A stretch of DNA of 33,164 bases from UBA817 sp049889215 (GCA_049889215.1 JBMHDV010000033.1:1-33164), one strand, 5' to 3'; counted from the first letter of the stretch, positions 7,215-16,106 are shown. Notes: generated by a model from the sequence alone, not told the origin. Numbers and translations: made by a program.

Positions 7215-8497
7215 GATGTAACCGTCGCTGTAAAGTCGATGCCAGATACACCGGTTAGTTTTACCGATAAAAAGTCGCCTGGTTTTGCCTTAGGTGCCTG
7301 ATCCAATATGATCAGGTTATCGACGTCGGGAGCCTCGAAAACGCTGCGGCAACGATTGTTGCCTTCATAAAGTACGGTTAACGTCTCGCCGAGTCGTTTT
7401 AATTGGCGATCACCACGTTGTTGATGGTGATGCGTCATGATTTTATCAAGGCGTTCTTGCGCAACGTCCAAAGGAACTTGGCCATCAAATTTGTTGGCTC
7501 TGGTTTCACGCTCTGGTGAGTAGGTAAAACAACCAATATGATCGATTTGGAATTCGTCTAAAAACTCGCATACTTCAGTAACATGGGCATCGGTTTCACC
7601 AGGAAACCCACAAATGAATGTGGTTCGAATGGCCAAGTTAGGGATGGCCGCTTTCATTTTTCGAATGATGCTTTCTAAAAACGCCTTGTCGTGGCGTCGG
7701 TTCATTTGATCAAGCAGGGTTGAGTTCACATGCTGAATGGGCATATCGATGTAGGGGATGACATTCTTCGTATTGGCGATTGCGTCAATTAATTTATCGT
7801 TAACCCGCGATGGGAAAATGTACATGAGTCGAATCCAAACATCCAAGTCAGCCAAGCCCTCAATGAGCTTTTCTAGGCATGGTTCACCATAAATGTCTTC
7901 GCCCCATGCCGTGGTGTCTTCTGCAATGATGACCAGCTCTTTGGCCCCCATCGCCATTTGTAGTTTGGCATCCTGACGAATTGCGTCGATGGATTTGGAC
8001 GTGTGCGTGCCTCTGATTTTTGGGATGGTGCAAAACGTGCACCAGTTATCGCAGCCTTCTGAAATTTTTAGGTAGGCATAATGGCTGGGGCTGATTTTGG
8101 TGTATTGTTTGGGGGATTCTGGTGTGAATTTTTTATTAAAGACCATTTCGGCCATGCGCTTGTGCAATGTTTTTTCATCTTTTGTTGTGCACCACAAATC
8201 AACATCCGGGTACTTTTGTTTGAGTTCGGCCTCTTTAAAGCGCGACGGGTAACAACCCACCACACAAACGTATTTGATTTCGTTATTGTTTTTTCGGTCA
8301 ATTAATAATTGAATGTTGTCTTCCGTTTCGTCAATGGCGGCTTGAATAAAGGAGCATGTATTAAGAACGGTTACTTCTTCTTTGGTACCTTCAGGGACCA
8401 TGCTAAATCCAACGGATTGTATGGATTGCACCAATTCTTCTGAATCCACCAAGGTTCGTGCGCAGCCCAATGAAATTAAACTAAAGTTTGACGTCAT
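7211..8497 (-). CDS. rimO: Ribosomal protein S12 methylthiotransferase RimO
   Basis: RimO is a radical SAM enzyme that adds a methylthio group to the conserved Asp of ribosomal protein S12 in the cytosol. The 428-residue protein has the N-terminal iron-sulfur domain with C12 (ISLGCARTLVDSE), C48 (NTCSF) and C82 (GCYPSR), then the radical SAM cluster motif CDNWCTFC (C149, C153, C156) and a C-terminal TRAM domain. LGC-x3-LVDSE points to RimO rather than the tRNA enzyme MiaB. In family members known to me the first motif is usually LGCPKNLVDSE, so ARTL is a small variation. No ribosome-binding site precedes the ATG. It lies 65 bp downstream of the CaaX/F-box-like gene and heads the rimO-HIT-kinase operon. 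Confidence 0.95.
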   Translation of the reverse strand: MTSNFSLISLGCARTLVDSEELVQSIQSVGFSMVPEGTKEEVTVLNTCSFIQAAIDETEDNIQLLIDRKNNNEIKYVCVVGCYPSRFKEAELKQKYPDVDLWCTTKDEKTLHKRMAEMVFNKKFTPESPKQYTKISPSHYAYLKISEGCDNWCTFCTIPKIRGTHTSKSIDAIRQDAKLQMAMGAKELVIIAEDTTAWGEDIYGEPCLEKLIEGLADLDVWIRLMYIFPSRVNDKLIDAIANTKNVIPYIDMPIQHVNSTLLDQMNRRHDKAFLESIIRKMKAAIPNLAIRTTFICGFPGETDAHVTEVCEFLDEFQIDHIGCFTYSPERETRANKFDGQVPLDVAQERLDKIMTHHHQQRGDRQLKRLGETLTVLYEGNNRCRSVFEAPDVDNLIILDQAPKAKPGDFLSVKLTGVSGIDFTATVTS

Positions 8498-8504
8498 TGA
8501 TATA

Positions 8505-8559
8505 GTTTAGCAATTGAGGAAGACGTTGAACAGGTTTGGGGGTGGTTTTAAGCGATAGG
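8505..8559. repeat. Direct repeat copy A, flanking the CaaX gene
   Basis: This ~55-bp segment is repeated at 9179-9232. The cores TTTAGCAATTGA and TGAACAGGTTTGGGGGTGGTTTTAA are identical, with a divergent stretch between. Read on the minus strand, both copies encode LKTTPKPVQ, two variable residues around a fixed Leu, then QLLN. In copy A this frame continues from an ATG at 8585 as a 34-residue peptide ending at TAG 8481, just inside rimO. The conserved reading suggests remnants of a duplicated coding sequence. Confidence 0.8.
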
Positions 8560-8562
8560 CAC

Positions 8563-9075
8563 TTAGCAAATCGTGCAACATCCATTAGGTTGATTTGTTC
8601 GAACAGTCAGTTCTGTAGTTGGTTGTGTTGCCTGTGGCATGTCTGTAGTTGTTAGTAATTGTGCGATCTTCTTTGCAGAATTATTAATTTCGTCCAACAA
8701 TTGATTTACTGGTGTGATTGGCTTATCAACGATTTGGTTTATTACATTTTCTGGAAATTGTATTTGAGTTGTTGTAAGTAGAGGACTTAGTGGTTGCAAT
8801 GGAAAAATTGGTGGGAGTTTAACTTCTGCTTCATTTTTTTGTGGTTGAGTTGTTTGAATTTCTCGTGGCTTATTTAGAATATGATCAAGAGGTTTGTTTA
8901 TTTGGTTGTTGGCAATGCCTAAATTGAGATCTTTAGTGTCCTTTGGCGGCGGTGATGGAGGGCGAAGTGATATTTTGATTGGATTAGTTTGATCGTCTAA
9001 ACACGTACATATTTCTCTCTGTAGTTCACTTGGGAGCGGGCTGAGTCTTCTAGTTGCGTTCAAATTACATTTCAT
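8563..9075 (-). CDS. Proline-rich protein with F-box-like motif and CaaX end
   Basis: The 170-residue protein has no signal peptide or membrane segment. Residues 11-28 read LSPLPSELQREICTCLDD, matching the first helix of an F-box (LPxELxxxIxxxLD); the rest of an F-box is not evident. The middle is rich in Pro, Thr and Gln (RPPSPPPKD, LPPIFPLQPLSPLL), suggesting a disordered protein. It ends PNGCCTIC, a CaaX-type prenylation site with a preceding Cys, like the kinase-like protein at 5728-6819. A ribosome-binding site (AGGA, 7 nt) supports the ATG at 9075. F-box plus CaaX is the layout of Legionella AnkB, which recruits host ubiquitin ligase to membranes; that parallel is inference. It sits between two 55-bp direct repeats. 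Confidence 0.68.
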   Translation of the reverse strand: MKCNLNATRRLSPLPSELQREICTCLDDQTNPIKISLRPPSPPPKDTKDLNLGIANNQINKPLDHILNKPREIQTTQPQKNEAEVKLPPIFPLQPLSPLLTTTQIQFPENVINQIVDKPITPVNQLLDEINNSAKKIAQLLTTTDMPQATQPTTELTVRTNQPNGCCTIC

Positions 9076-9351
9076 TGTAGTTCCTATAACTTGTTAATTT
9101 TAGTTAATTTTATAATGGTTATTTTTATTTGTCCATGATTACGTTGCTCTTAGCATTACTCATGTTGCCCTCAGTTATGTTTAGCAATTGACGCAAGGAT
9201 TGAACAGGTTTGGGGGTGGTTTTAAGGATAGGTGCGCATGTTTGATCACAGGATTGCGCTGCTTTCGATTCTCCTGTGCAGTTGCAGCTGACCGTTGAGT
9301 ATATTTTTGGATGTTTAATATCACATCATCAAATGCCGGCTATCAACTACC
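9076..9351. other. Interval with repeat copy B and remnant frame
   Basis: No intact gene was found. On the minus strand a frame without an upstream ATG runs from about 9327 to the TAA at 9137 and includes copy B of the flanking repeat (LKTTPKPVQSLRQLLN), followed by an in-frame ATG and MSNAKSNVIMDK. It is Cys-rich before the repeat. It looks like a pseudogene related to the sequence downstream of the CaaX gene. Confidence 0.4.
9179..9232. repeat. Direct repeat copy B, flanking the CaaX gene
   Basis: This is the partner of 8505-8559, in the same orientation and 674 bp away. It shares a 12-bp and a 25-bp identical core. Together the copies bracket the whole CaaX/F-box-like gene. Confidence 0.8.
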
Positions 9352-11331
9352 CTATAAATTCTCATGGTTAGTTAGCCCACCAGCGTCTGACAATATGTGA
9401 CATACCTCTGTGTGGTGATTATCTAAAGCCAATAAATAAGGGGTGGTTCCAAAATGGTTCTTTACCCTTGTATCCGCCCCATTGGCAATTAGGGCATGGG
9501 TCAACTCTTTGTGGCCATTTGCTGCAGCCAAATGAAGTGGGGTGTTTCCATCGGTGTTCGAAGTATTTACATACCCAAAGTTAATTAAGGCGTTAGCTAA
9601 CTCAATATGGCCATTTTCTATAGCCCAATGAAGCGGAGTATTTCTATCTCTATCTAATGTAGAAACATTGGTGATTCCATGTTCTTTTAAAGTCTTGATG
9701 GCACTTGGTAATTTATCTGATAGTTTGTTAAATGCTGTCATCCATTCGATATAGTTTTCAAATGGGCCCCTTGGTAATCGTAGTCCTAGACTAGTAATGT
9801 CAGAATTTGATTTTAGTGAGTAGAGTAATTCGTAGAATCTTTTTCTTATTATCAGAAAACGATGTTTTGCACGAAATTCTGCATGTCCAGAACTTACTCG
9901 TCGTTCCATAGCTAAGTTGTGAACTATATTTTTACTAACGAATTTGTTGGCAGAACTTGAATCATTATGATAATCCCTTGTAAATCCATTTTCATCTCGT
10001 ACATTGCTCTTCGCTCTATTTTCAATTAGGAATTTAGCTACTTTGATGTTGCCATCTTCTACGGCCAAATGAAACGGGGTGTAACCCTCATCATTCTCCC
10101 AATGGATATTCGCTCCACTTTCAATTAGGAGTTTTGCCAACTCTATGTTGTCATCCGCTGCAGCCGTATGTAGCGGGGTGTTACCATTATAATTATTCAC
10201 ATAATTTACATCCGCCCCTTCGGAAATTAGGCGTTCTGCTAATTTTGTGTGGCCACCAAATACAGCCATATAAAGCGGGTTGTCATCTGGCCATTCTATA
10301 TTCGCTCCAGCGTCAATCAAGGCGATAGCTAACTCACTATGGCCATTTTCTATAGCCAAATGAAGCGGTGTACAAAAATAACCATCTTCCTCTTCCAGAT
10401 TCGCCTTAGCCTCAATCAAGCCGATCGCACACTTTGTGTGGTTATTTTTTGAGGCTAAATGAAGCGGTGTATAACTTTCTTCATTTTTCCAATCTTTATT
10501 CGCCCCTTTGGAGATTAGAAACTCTGCCAATTCTGTGTTGCCAGTTATTGCAGCCAAATGAAGCGGGGTATTGTAAAAATCATTCATACAATTTACATTC
10601 GCCCCTTTGGAGATTAGAAGCTCTGCCAATTCTGTGTTGCCAGTTATTGCAGCCAAATGAAGCGGGGAATTCTCATTTTCTTGTGTTAGATTCACATCTG
10701 CCCCAGCGTTAATCAAGGCGATAGCTAACTTAATATTGCCATTTTCTATGGCCAAATGAAGCGGGGTGTTTCTATCAGTATCCAATGAATTAATATTGGT
10801 GATTCCATGTTCTTTTAAAACCTTGATGGCACTTGGTAATTTTTTTAAAGTAGTCAAGTGTTCGATAGGGGTTTTAAATGGGCCCTTTGGTCGTTGTATT
10901 CCAGTAATTCCTGAATTTGAGATGATTAAATTAAGTTCGTTTTCAATTTTTTGAATCTCTATTATTGTAGTTGTATGTGAACCTAATGATTTTGACGAAT
11001 GCGCTAATTTAGGACGTTTGGAACAAGTGTCACTGCTTTTTGCTTCTCCTCCGTCATCGTTTTGCTTACCCATAACCTGATGTCGTAAGAATTTTTCAGC
11101 GGCTGAAGTTGCAGCTTCACCGCCGGTTAATGTTGTGGTCACTTTTGCATTGTCTGCTGCTGCCTTTGCTGTTGTAGTGTTGCCTCCTGATGCGCTGCTT
11201 TGTATTGGGCCATTTACAGCGTCGCTTGTAGCTGCTGTATTATCTTCTATTGTATTAATGGGCCTTTTTCTTTTAATACCACACTGGTCAGGTGGTTGTA
11301 TGGTTACTGGTTGGTTATTTACTGGGTTCAT
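9352..11331 (-). CDS. Ankyrin-repeat protein with NLS-like basic clusters
   Basis: The start is the ATG at 11331, preceded at 5 nt by GGAGG; an in-frame TTG at 11343 overlaps that site and is not the start. The 659-residue protein has a low-complexity Ala/Thr/Ser N-terminus with two basic clusters, IKRKRP (19-24) and SKRPKLA (104-110), that resemble nuclear localisation signals. A leader module (139-186, ending LPSAIKVLKEHGITN) precedes eight ankyrin repeats (about 187-455). A basic linker follows, then a second copy of the leader (509-563) and three more repeats to about 655. Repeats match NTPLHLAAxxGHxELAxxLIxxGADVN. Ankyrin proteins bind other proteins; in intracellular bacteria many are secreted effectors. 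No signal peptide is present. Neighbours are the CaaX/F-box-like gene and the large modular protein. Confidence 0.93.
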   Translation of the reverse strand: MNPVNNQPVTIQPPDQCGIKRKRPINTIEDNTAATSDAVNGPIQSSASGGNTTTAKAAADNAKVTTTLTGGEAATSAAEKFLRHQVMGKQNDDGGEAKSSDTCSKRPKLAHSSKSLGSHTTTIIEIQKIENELNLIISNSGITGIQRPKGPFKTPIEHLTTLKKLPSAIKVLKEHGITNINSLDTDRNTPLHLAIENGNIKLAIALINAGADVNLTQENENSPLHLAAITGNTELAELLISKGANVNCMNDFYNTPLHLAAITGNTELAEFLISKGANKDWKNEESYTPLHLASKNNHTKCAIGLIEAKANLEEEDGYFCTPLHLAIENGHSELAIALIDAGANIEWPDDNPLYMAVFGGHTKLAERLISEGADVNYVNNYNGNTPLHTAAADDNIELAKLLIESGANIHWENDEGYTPFHLAVEDGNIKVAKFLIENRAKSNVRDENGFTRDYHNDSSSANKFVSKNIVHNLAMERRVSSGHAEFRAKHRFLIIRKRFYELLYSLKSNSDITSLGLRLPRGPFENYIEWMTAFNKLSDKLPSAIKTLKEHGITNVSTLDRDRNTPLHWAIENGHIELANALINFGYVNTSNTDGNTPLHLAAANGHKELTHALIANGADTRVKNHFGTTPYLLALDNHHTEVCHILSDAGGLTNHENL

Positions 11332-11681
11332 GATTTCCTCCAAGAATTATGATCAGGCAAATAATGGCCGTGATCGCATCACATAATTTATCTTCGTAAA
11401 AATAATACGAATGGTCAATCTTATTTGATTATCGACAAGAGGTCTGAACCAATTTCATAAAATGACAAAATGCTTTGTTATTTATTTTTGAAGGCGATGG
11501 TACAATTACAAGGGGGTGTTTGATTAAAAAACCTCATCACACGTGGTTTGGATCTTATGTTTATCATATCAATTAAGAGGGGGTAGAGTCAATATAGTTC
11601 TGCCTCGTATTGGTGATGGAATATTTTGCGTTTAATTTACGATATTTAAATAATTGATTAGAATATACAAGAGGTGAGTTT
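11332..11681. promoter_or_regulatory. Divergent intergenic region (350 bp)
   Basis: It separates the minus-strand ankyrin gene from the plus-strand modular-protein gene, so it should hold both promoters. The ankyrin ribosome-binding site GGAGG is at 11337-11341. On the plus side AGAGGTGAG lies just before the ATG at 11682. A possible plus-strand promoter is TTGCGT, then 17 bp, then AATAAT, about 11626-11654. No other structure was seen. Confidence 0.4.
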
Positions 11682-14600
11682 ATGAGTTTAAGTAAAGTAT
11701 TAAAAGTAGTTGCAATGGGTATGTTAAGGTATGCATCCCCAAATAATGGCCCAAACAATCAATTTGTTTCTCGAAATGATGGTTCTGTTATTGGCGATGG
11801 TGGTAATCATGTTCCATTAAGAACATCTGACCACGCTGATGATTCAAGGGCATTGCGATCAGTATTGAATAACGATTTAACACATGACCCATTGATTTAC
11901 AGCGGTAATCTTGCTGAAGCGGCTCAATGTGGATCGGTGATTCAACAGGTCAATAGACAGGAATTAAACTCAATTGTTAATGAAGTTGCTGCTGCCAATC
12001 CTAATATTGATCCAAGCAATAATATTCATCTGCATTCAAATTTACCGTTAGCATCTCCAGTACTTAATGTTACGGAAGGTATTCGAGCATCGATTCACCA
12101 CCTTGATCCAACGTTTGATGCAAATACAACCATCCACTATTTTGTCGATGACAATAATGGTCAGTTAACTATTCGAGATCAACTCTTTTGGATCAATTAT
12201 AAAGATGATAATGCATTTGGTTTAATGTTTATGCCGAAAGATGGTGGTTTTCCCGGGTTTCCTCAAATGTTTCAGTTTGAAATGTCGGATTCTGGTATGA
12301 ATGAATTGGCACATACCGTGTTTTTTGAGCAGCGGGAGGATGATCCTGTTCGAGTTTCATTTCCAGATGTGTTTTTTACCGAGGATACAGATCGGTCCAG
12401 TCGAACGGCAATAAAACTACAGAATTCAACAACGGTATTAAGTGATCCGAATCCTAGCAATACATTTACATGTTTACCATTAACTAAAATGGCTGCAGAT
12501 GATGATTTAGATGATATAGTATACGTTCGAACTCTTGAGTTTGAGGATGATGGTAATGGCGATTCTTACATGTTGGTTCCGAATCAGGATGGATCGTACG
12601 GCTGTGTGAAGCGCAATCACAAGGCGGGTACGTTTTCATATCATCCAGTTAATATAGATAACACCGTAGCCTATTTGGATGCGAATGCAAAGTTGGATGT
12701 TGATTTAGGTTTGCCGGATGATATTGCACCCTGTGCAAGCGACGCCTATAGCTTTTCTAAAATCACGCTTGAGGATCAAAATACGTTGGTTGGAATATTT
12801 GAAAATACCACGACTGATGGGTTAAGTTACGTTGATTCTTTCAATCATACACTTAATAATGAGCCCAATGAGCTTCCTCTGTTTCAAGGTTATACTCGTA
12901 ATGAAGAAACTTATGGTATTTATGATGTTCCTTTAGAAATTAAAAATCAGTTGCAATCATTTATTGATACACAATTTAAAGAAGATGTTGTTCCACGTAT
13001 TATTTTTAGTGAAAGTGAATTTCACACCATGCCTCCATTTGTTGGGTTATTGTTTACAGAAATTGTTGATGGTAACCCTGGGGATCGCCATCTTGTGACA
13101 AGGGTGAAGGGTAGCAATGTTTTTACTTGTGCAACATCAACAGATTTAGATGCGGTCAAAAAAAGTGCTGTTATTTTGCATACTGACGATGACTCACTTC
13201 AACCGATGTTGTTTGAAAAAGAATCTCAAAGCATGGATGACTTAGGTGCTGAAAGAATAAAAGAGATGTTTCCCTTTGTTATGAATAAAAATGCATCTGG
13301 TGTGAAGAGTGAATCTGACGGTTTTTTCTTTTTTCCTTGGATAGACTCTACTACAGAAGCAGAGGTGTCAAACATTTTGACTATTCCATGTGATATGGAT
13401 ACTTACATACAAGCACTTAGACTTGAAAAGGGGCTTAGAGGGGTATTGGTTCCTGATGGCCAGCAGCTTTTTATGGTCAGAGACGTCGACGGACATATTG
13501 TTAAGACTCCGTTGAGCTTGCAAGAGGTTCATGGGTTAAAATACTTATTTTCTGATACGTCTGCTTCTAAAGATGAAACCGATGATAAAGATAATGTGCC
13601 AACCATTGCTAACAATGCTCCAATTGACTTTGAGCCACTTGTTCACTCTGAAAATCGAGATGATTTAGCGGCTTGTGCAACAACACTGACCCTGTTTGAT
13701 TTAGAGGAATTTAACACACATATGACTGAAATTCTGGCTGCACAACATCTGGCTACCCCAGAGGTGTTGTTTATGATGGGTGATGACCCGCATTTGATCA
13801 CACCCGCGTTACAAAATATAACGATTGATGAAAAAACATATTTACACAGATTACTAGGTTTTGATTTTAAACCAAGTTCCACTCTTCATTTTATGGTTGA
13901 TTCTGAAACCAATGCCGTCGATAAAGATGCATTGGTTTTAAAACGTGAAAATGGATTTAGTTTATTTATGTTAAGGGATTATATGACTGATTTGAATCAA
14001 ATAGTGCCAGCTGTTTTTGATGTTAGTCTTCAGGATGGGCAATTAAAATCGATTGACGAGCACCATGTGTTTTACACGAACAGTTCAAGTGAAGAATTAA
14101 TCGTTGAATACCCCATGATGGTTTTAAATGGTGGTTTTGATAATGATCAAGATGGACGCCTATTTGAACTAGCGAGGACAAATATCCGGTTGGATGGTGA
14201 AGGTTATCCTGATGATCTATTTGGATACCCGTGTTTGAGTAAGAAATTTTTAGCTCAAATACAGCGGAGCATCTTTCAATTCAAATTTCCTGCCCATAAT
14301 CGCTTGTTGGTTTTAGCTACGGATGGGAATTGTTATGCGGTTGAGCATAACTCTGATGGGACATTTGTTAAGCACCCAGTAAGCGTTGAAAACTCTGGGA
14401 TTCCGCCGATATTAAAAAATCAAAATATGACAGCCGATGATGCTCGATATTTCAGTGACGATATTATTGAGTCTGGACGATGTGCTGAAGGTAAGGTTGC
14501 GTTTCATCAAATTCCTCGCATGCAATTGCCGGGTGATGAAAATGGTCAATATTTACCAGCATCATCTGAAGGTTTGACAGAGGTTTATCATCATTATGAT

Positions 14601-16106
14601 GCAACAACAAGGGCTTCAGGGCCAATATTTTATGCATTAAATGGCGAGTCCAAACAGATTATGGACAATCTTGGTGCTGCGATTTTTGATAATGAGTATT
14701 CAAGCTTTATCCCAGTTACGTTCTTCAAAAATACAACCCACTCTGATGCTAGTAACGAAAAAAATAGTGAGGTTGGATGGATTCAGACTACTGACGATGA
14801 GAAAAAAATTCATATGTATTCCAATCAGGCATTGCCAATGGTGCATTCTTTTCAAGAGGGAGATGGCATTCAGCTTCGATACCTTGTTACAGCAAAGCGA
14901 ACTCAACCAGAGTTTGTAATTGTTGGCGAAGGTGGGTTGCCGTCATTCCGAATGATGGACCCTCTCAGCGCCATCAATGCGTCTCAAGTTTTATCACCCA
15001 CTGTTGCTTTAACTGGTCCTGATGCTGAAAATCTAGCACAATGGGATGATCGTTTTGAAGGGTTCCCACTTGCATTTAAGTGTGATACGGATGAATTCAG
15101 AAATTATGGTGATGTTCACCATGAAGAAGATAAAAACTTTGGGTTGTTGGTGCCACATGGGGATGATATATATCGAGTATATCGGTCACTAGATGGCAAT
15201 GTTGTAATGTCGCCAGTAAACCTTTTTAATGCTGCTGGTAATATGGGTAAAATTTTACAGGAATTAAGTTCAACTGTTGACGGTGAGCATGATTCTCATC
15301 AGGATAACGATCACGGTGATGATCACAATTCAGATCACCATCATAATGGAGCAATTGGCCCGTCACCAAGTCCAATAGGTGGATCACCATCAGCGGGGGC
15401 ATTGTCGCCAAGTTCGTCATCATCAGCAGCGAGTAGTACAACAGCTCAGCCGATGACACCAAGTCCAGTAGGTGGATCACCATCAGCGGGGGCATTGTCG
15501 CCAAGTTCGTCATCATCAGCAGCGAGTAGTACAACAGCTCAGCCGATGTCACCAAGTTCATCACCTTTTGTTATGTTTCCAGCGCCATCACCAGCAAAGC
15601 AATTAACGCCAAGTTCATCATTGTCCGGGGTGTCTCCAGCACCAAGCCCAGTGTGGCAAGGTGGAAATGGAACGGATATCCCTGTAGCGCCAAGTGGATT
15701 ACCGGGAGCATTAGCACCAAGTACATATGGTGGCGGACCAGGTTCTAATATTTCAATTACTGGTAACGCTATTTTCGATGCGCCATCAGCATTGCCTGCT
15801 GATGATGAAGTCGTAGTGGGTACGCAGTCGAATGGTCTTGAGGCTGGTGGTTTTGTTGCAATAATCGGTGGATCAATATTACTAATAGCACTGTTTTATT
15901 TAATGAAACGTTCTTTAAGTTCAAGAGGCCAATATCGTTTTAAACCATTGGGCCGCAAGACATCGAGTCATGGGGGGGGCAGGCATATTGTTGTTCCAAT
16001 ACAACCTTCTATTGAGATGGCACAACAACAATCAGTTAATGATGAAAAAAGTAATCTATCTGATCAAGAATTAGATGCGGACGGTTCTTTTGAGCTTGTA
16101 GTTTAA
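11682..16106 (+). CDS. Large four-module protein with Pro/Ser stalk and C-terminal membrane anchor
   Basis: I do not recognise the family of this 1474-residue protein. It contains four degenerate modules, each opening with a conserved Cys (83, 351, 665, 934) and having a second Cys 181-219 residues later (264, 570, 851, 1134), soon followed by a beta-rich motif of the type GLLVPHGDDIYRVYRSLDG then PVNL. A His/Asp-rich segment (about 1203-1225) and a Pro/Ser/Ala stalk (about 1227-1370) follow, with two near-identical 31-residue repeats. A membrane helix (GGFVAIIGGSILLIALFYLM, about 1387-1406) and a ~68-residue tail end the protein. The N-terminus lacks a clear signal peptide, only a short weakly hydrophobic stretch (VLKVVAMGML). 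The layout suggests a surface or secreted membrane-anchored protein. Base composition matches the neighbours. Confidence 0.85.
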   Translation: MSLSKVLKVVAMGMLRYASPNNGPNNQFVSRNDGSVIGDGGNHVPLRTSDHADDSRALRSVLNNDLTHDPLIYSGNLAEAAQCGSVIQQVNRQELNSIVNEVAAANPNIDPSNNIHLHSNLPLASPVLNVTEGIRASIHHLDPTFDANTTIHYFVDDNNGQLTIRDQLFWINYKDDNAFGLMFMPKDGGFPGFPQMFQFEMSDSGMNELAHTVFFEQREDDPVRVSFPDVFFTEDTDRSSRTAIKLQNSTTVLSDPNPSNTFTCLPLTKMAADDDLDDIVYVRTLEFEDDGNGDSYMLVPNQDGSYGCVKRNHKAGTFSYHPVNIDNTVAYLDANAKLDVDLGLPDDIAPCASDAYSFSKITLEDQNTLVGIFENTTTDGLSYVDSFNHTLNNEPNELPLFQGYTRNEETYGIYDVPLEIKNQLQSFIDTQFKEDVVPRIIFSESEFHTMPPFVGLLFTEIVDGNPGDRHLVTRVKGSNVFTCATSTDLDAVKKSAVILHTDDDSLQPMLFEKESQSMDDLGAERIKEMFPFVMNKNASGVKSESDGFFFFPWIDSTTEAEVSNILTIPCDMDTYIQALRLEKGLRGVLVPDGQQLFMVRDVDGHIVKTPLSLQEVHGLKYLFSDTSASKDETDDKDNVPTIANNAPIDFEPLVHSENRDDLAACATTLTLFDLEEFNTHMTEILAAQHLATPEVLFMMGDDPHLITPALQNITIDEKTYLHRLLGFDFKPSSTLHFMVDSETNAVDKDALVLKRENGFSLFMLRDYMTDLNQIVPAVFDVSLQDGQLKSIDEHHVFYTNSSSEELIVEYPMMVLNGGFDNDQDGRLFELARTNIRLDGEGYPDDLFGYPCLSKKFLAQIQRSIFQFKFPAHNRLLVLATDGNCYAVEHNSDGTFVKHPVSVENSGIPPILKNQNMTADDARYFSDDIIESGRCAEGKVAFHQIPRMQLPGDENGQYLPASSEGLTEVYHHYDATTRASGPIFYALNGESKQIMDNLGAAIFDNEYSSFIPVTFFKNTTHSDASNEKNSEVGWIQTTDDEKKIHMYSNQALPMVHSFQEGDGIQLRYLVTAKRTQPEFVIVGEGGLPSFRMMDPLSAINASQVLSPTVALTGPDAENLAQWDDRFEGFPLAFKCDTDEFRNYGDVHHEEDKNFGLLVPHGDDIYRVYRSLDGNVVMSPVNLFNAAGNMGKILQELSSTVDGEHDSHQDNDHGDDHNSDHHHNGAIGPSPSPIGGSPSAGALSPSSSSSAASSTTAQPMTPSPVGGSPSAGALSPSSSSSAASSTTAQPMSPSSSPFVMFPAPSPAKQLTPSSSLSGVSPAPSPVWQGGNGTDIPVAPSGLPGALAPSTYGGGPGSNISITGNAIFDAPSALPADDEVVVGTQSNGLEAGGFVAIIGGSILLIALFYLMKRSLSSRGQYRFKPLGRKTSSHGGGRHIVVPIQPSIEMAQQQSVNDEKSNLSDQELDADGSFELVV
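15366..15551 (+). repeat. 93-bp tandem duplication in the stalk
   Basis: Two adjacent copies start at 15366 and 15459 with only a few differences (for example CCAATAGG and CCAGTAGG). Each encodes 31 residues including GGSPSAGALSPSSSSS. The unit keeps the frame and lengthens the Pro/Ser stalk, so stalk length may vary between strains. Confidence 0.92.

Noticed and set aside
10434..10712. Plus-strand repeat ORF within the ankyrin gene
   Set aside because: It is an antisense reading of ankyrin repeats; codon pattern and motifs support the minus strand.
15226..15564. Minus-strand repeat ORF of 112 codons
   Set aside because: It is the shadow of the Pro/Ser stalk duplication in the large plus-strand gene.
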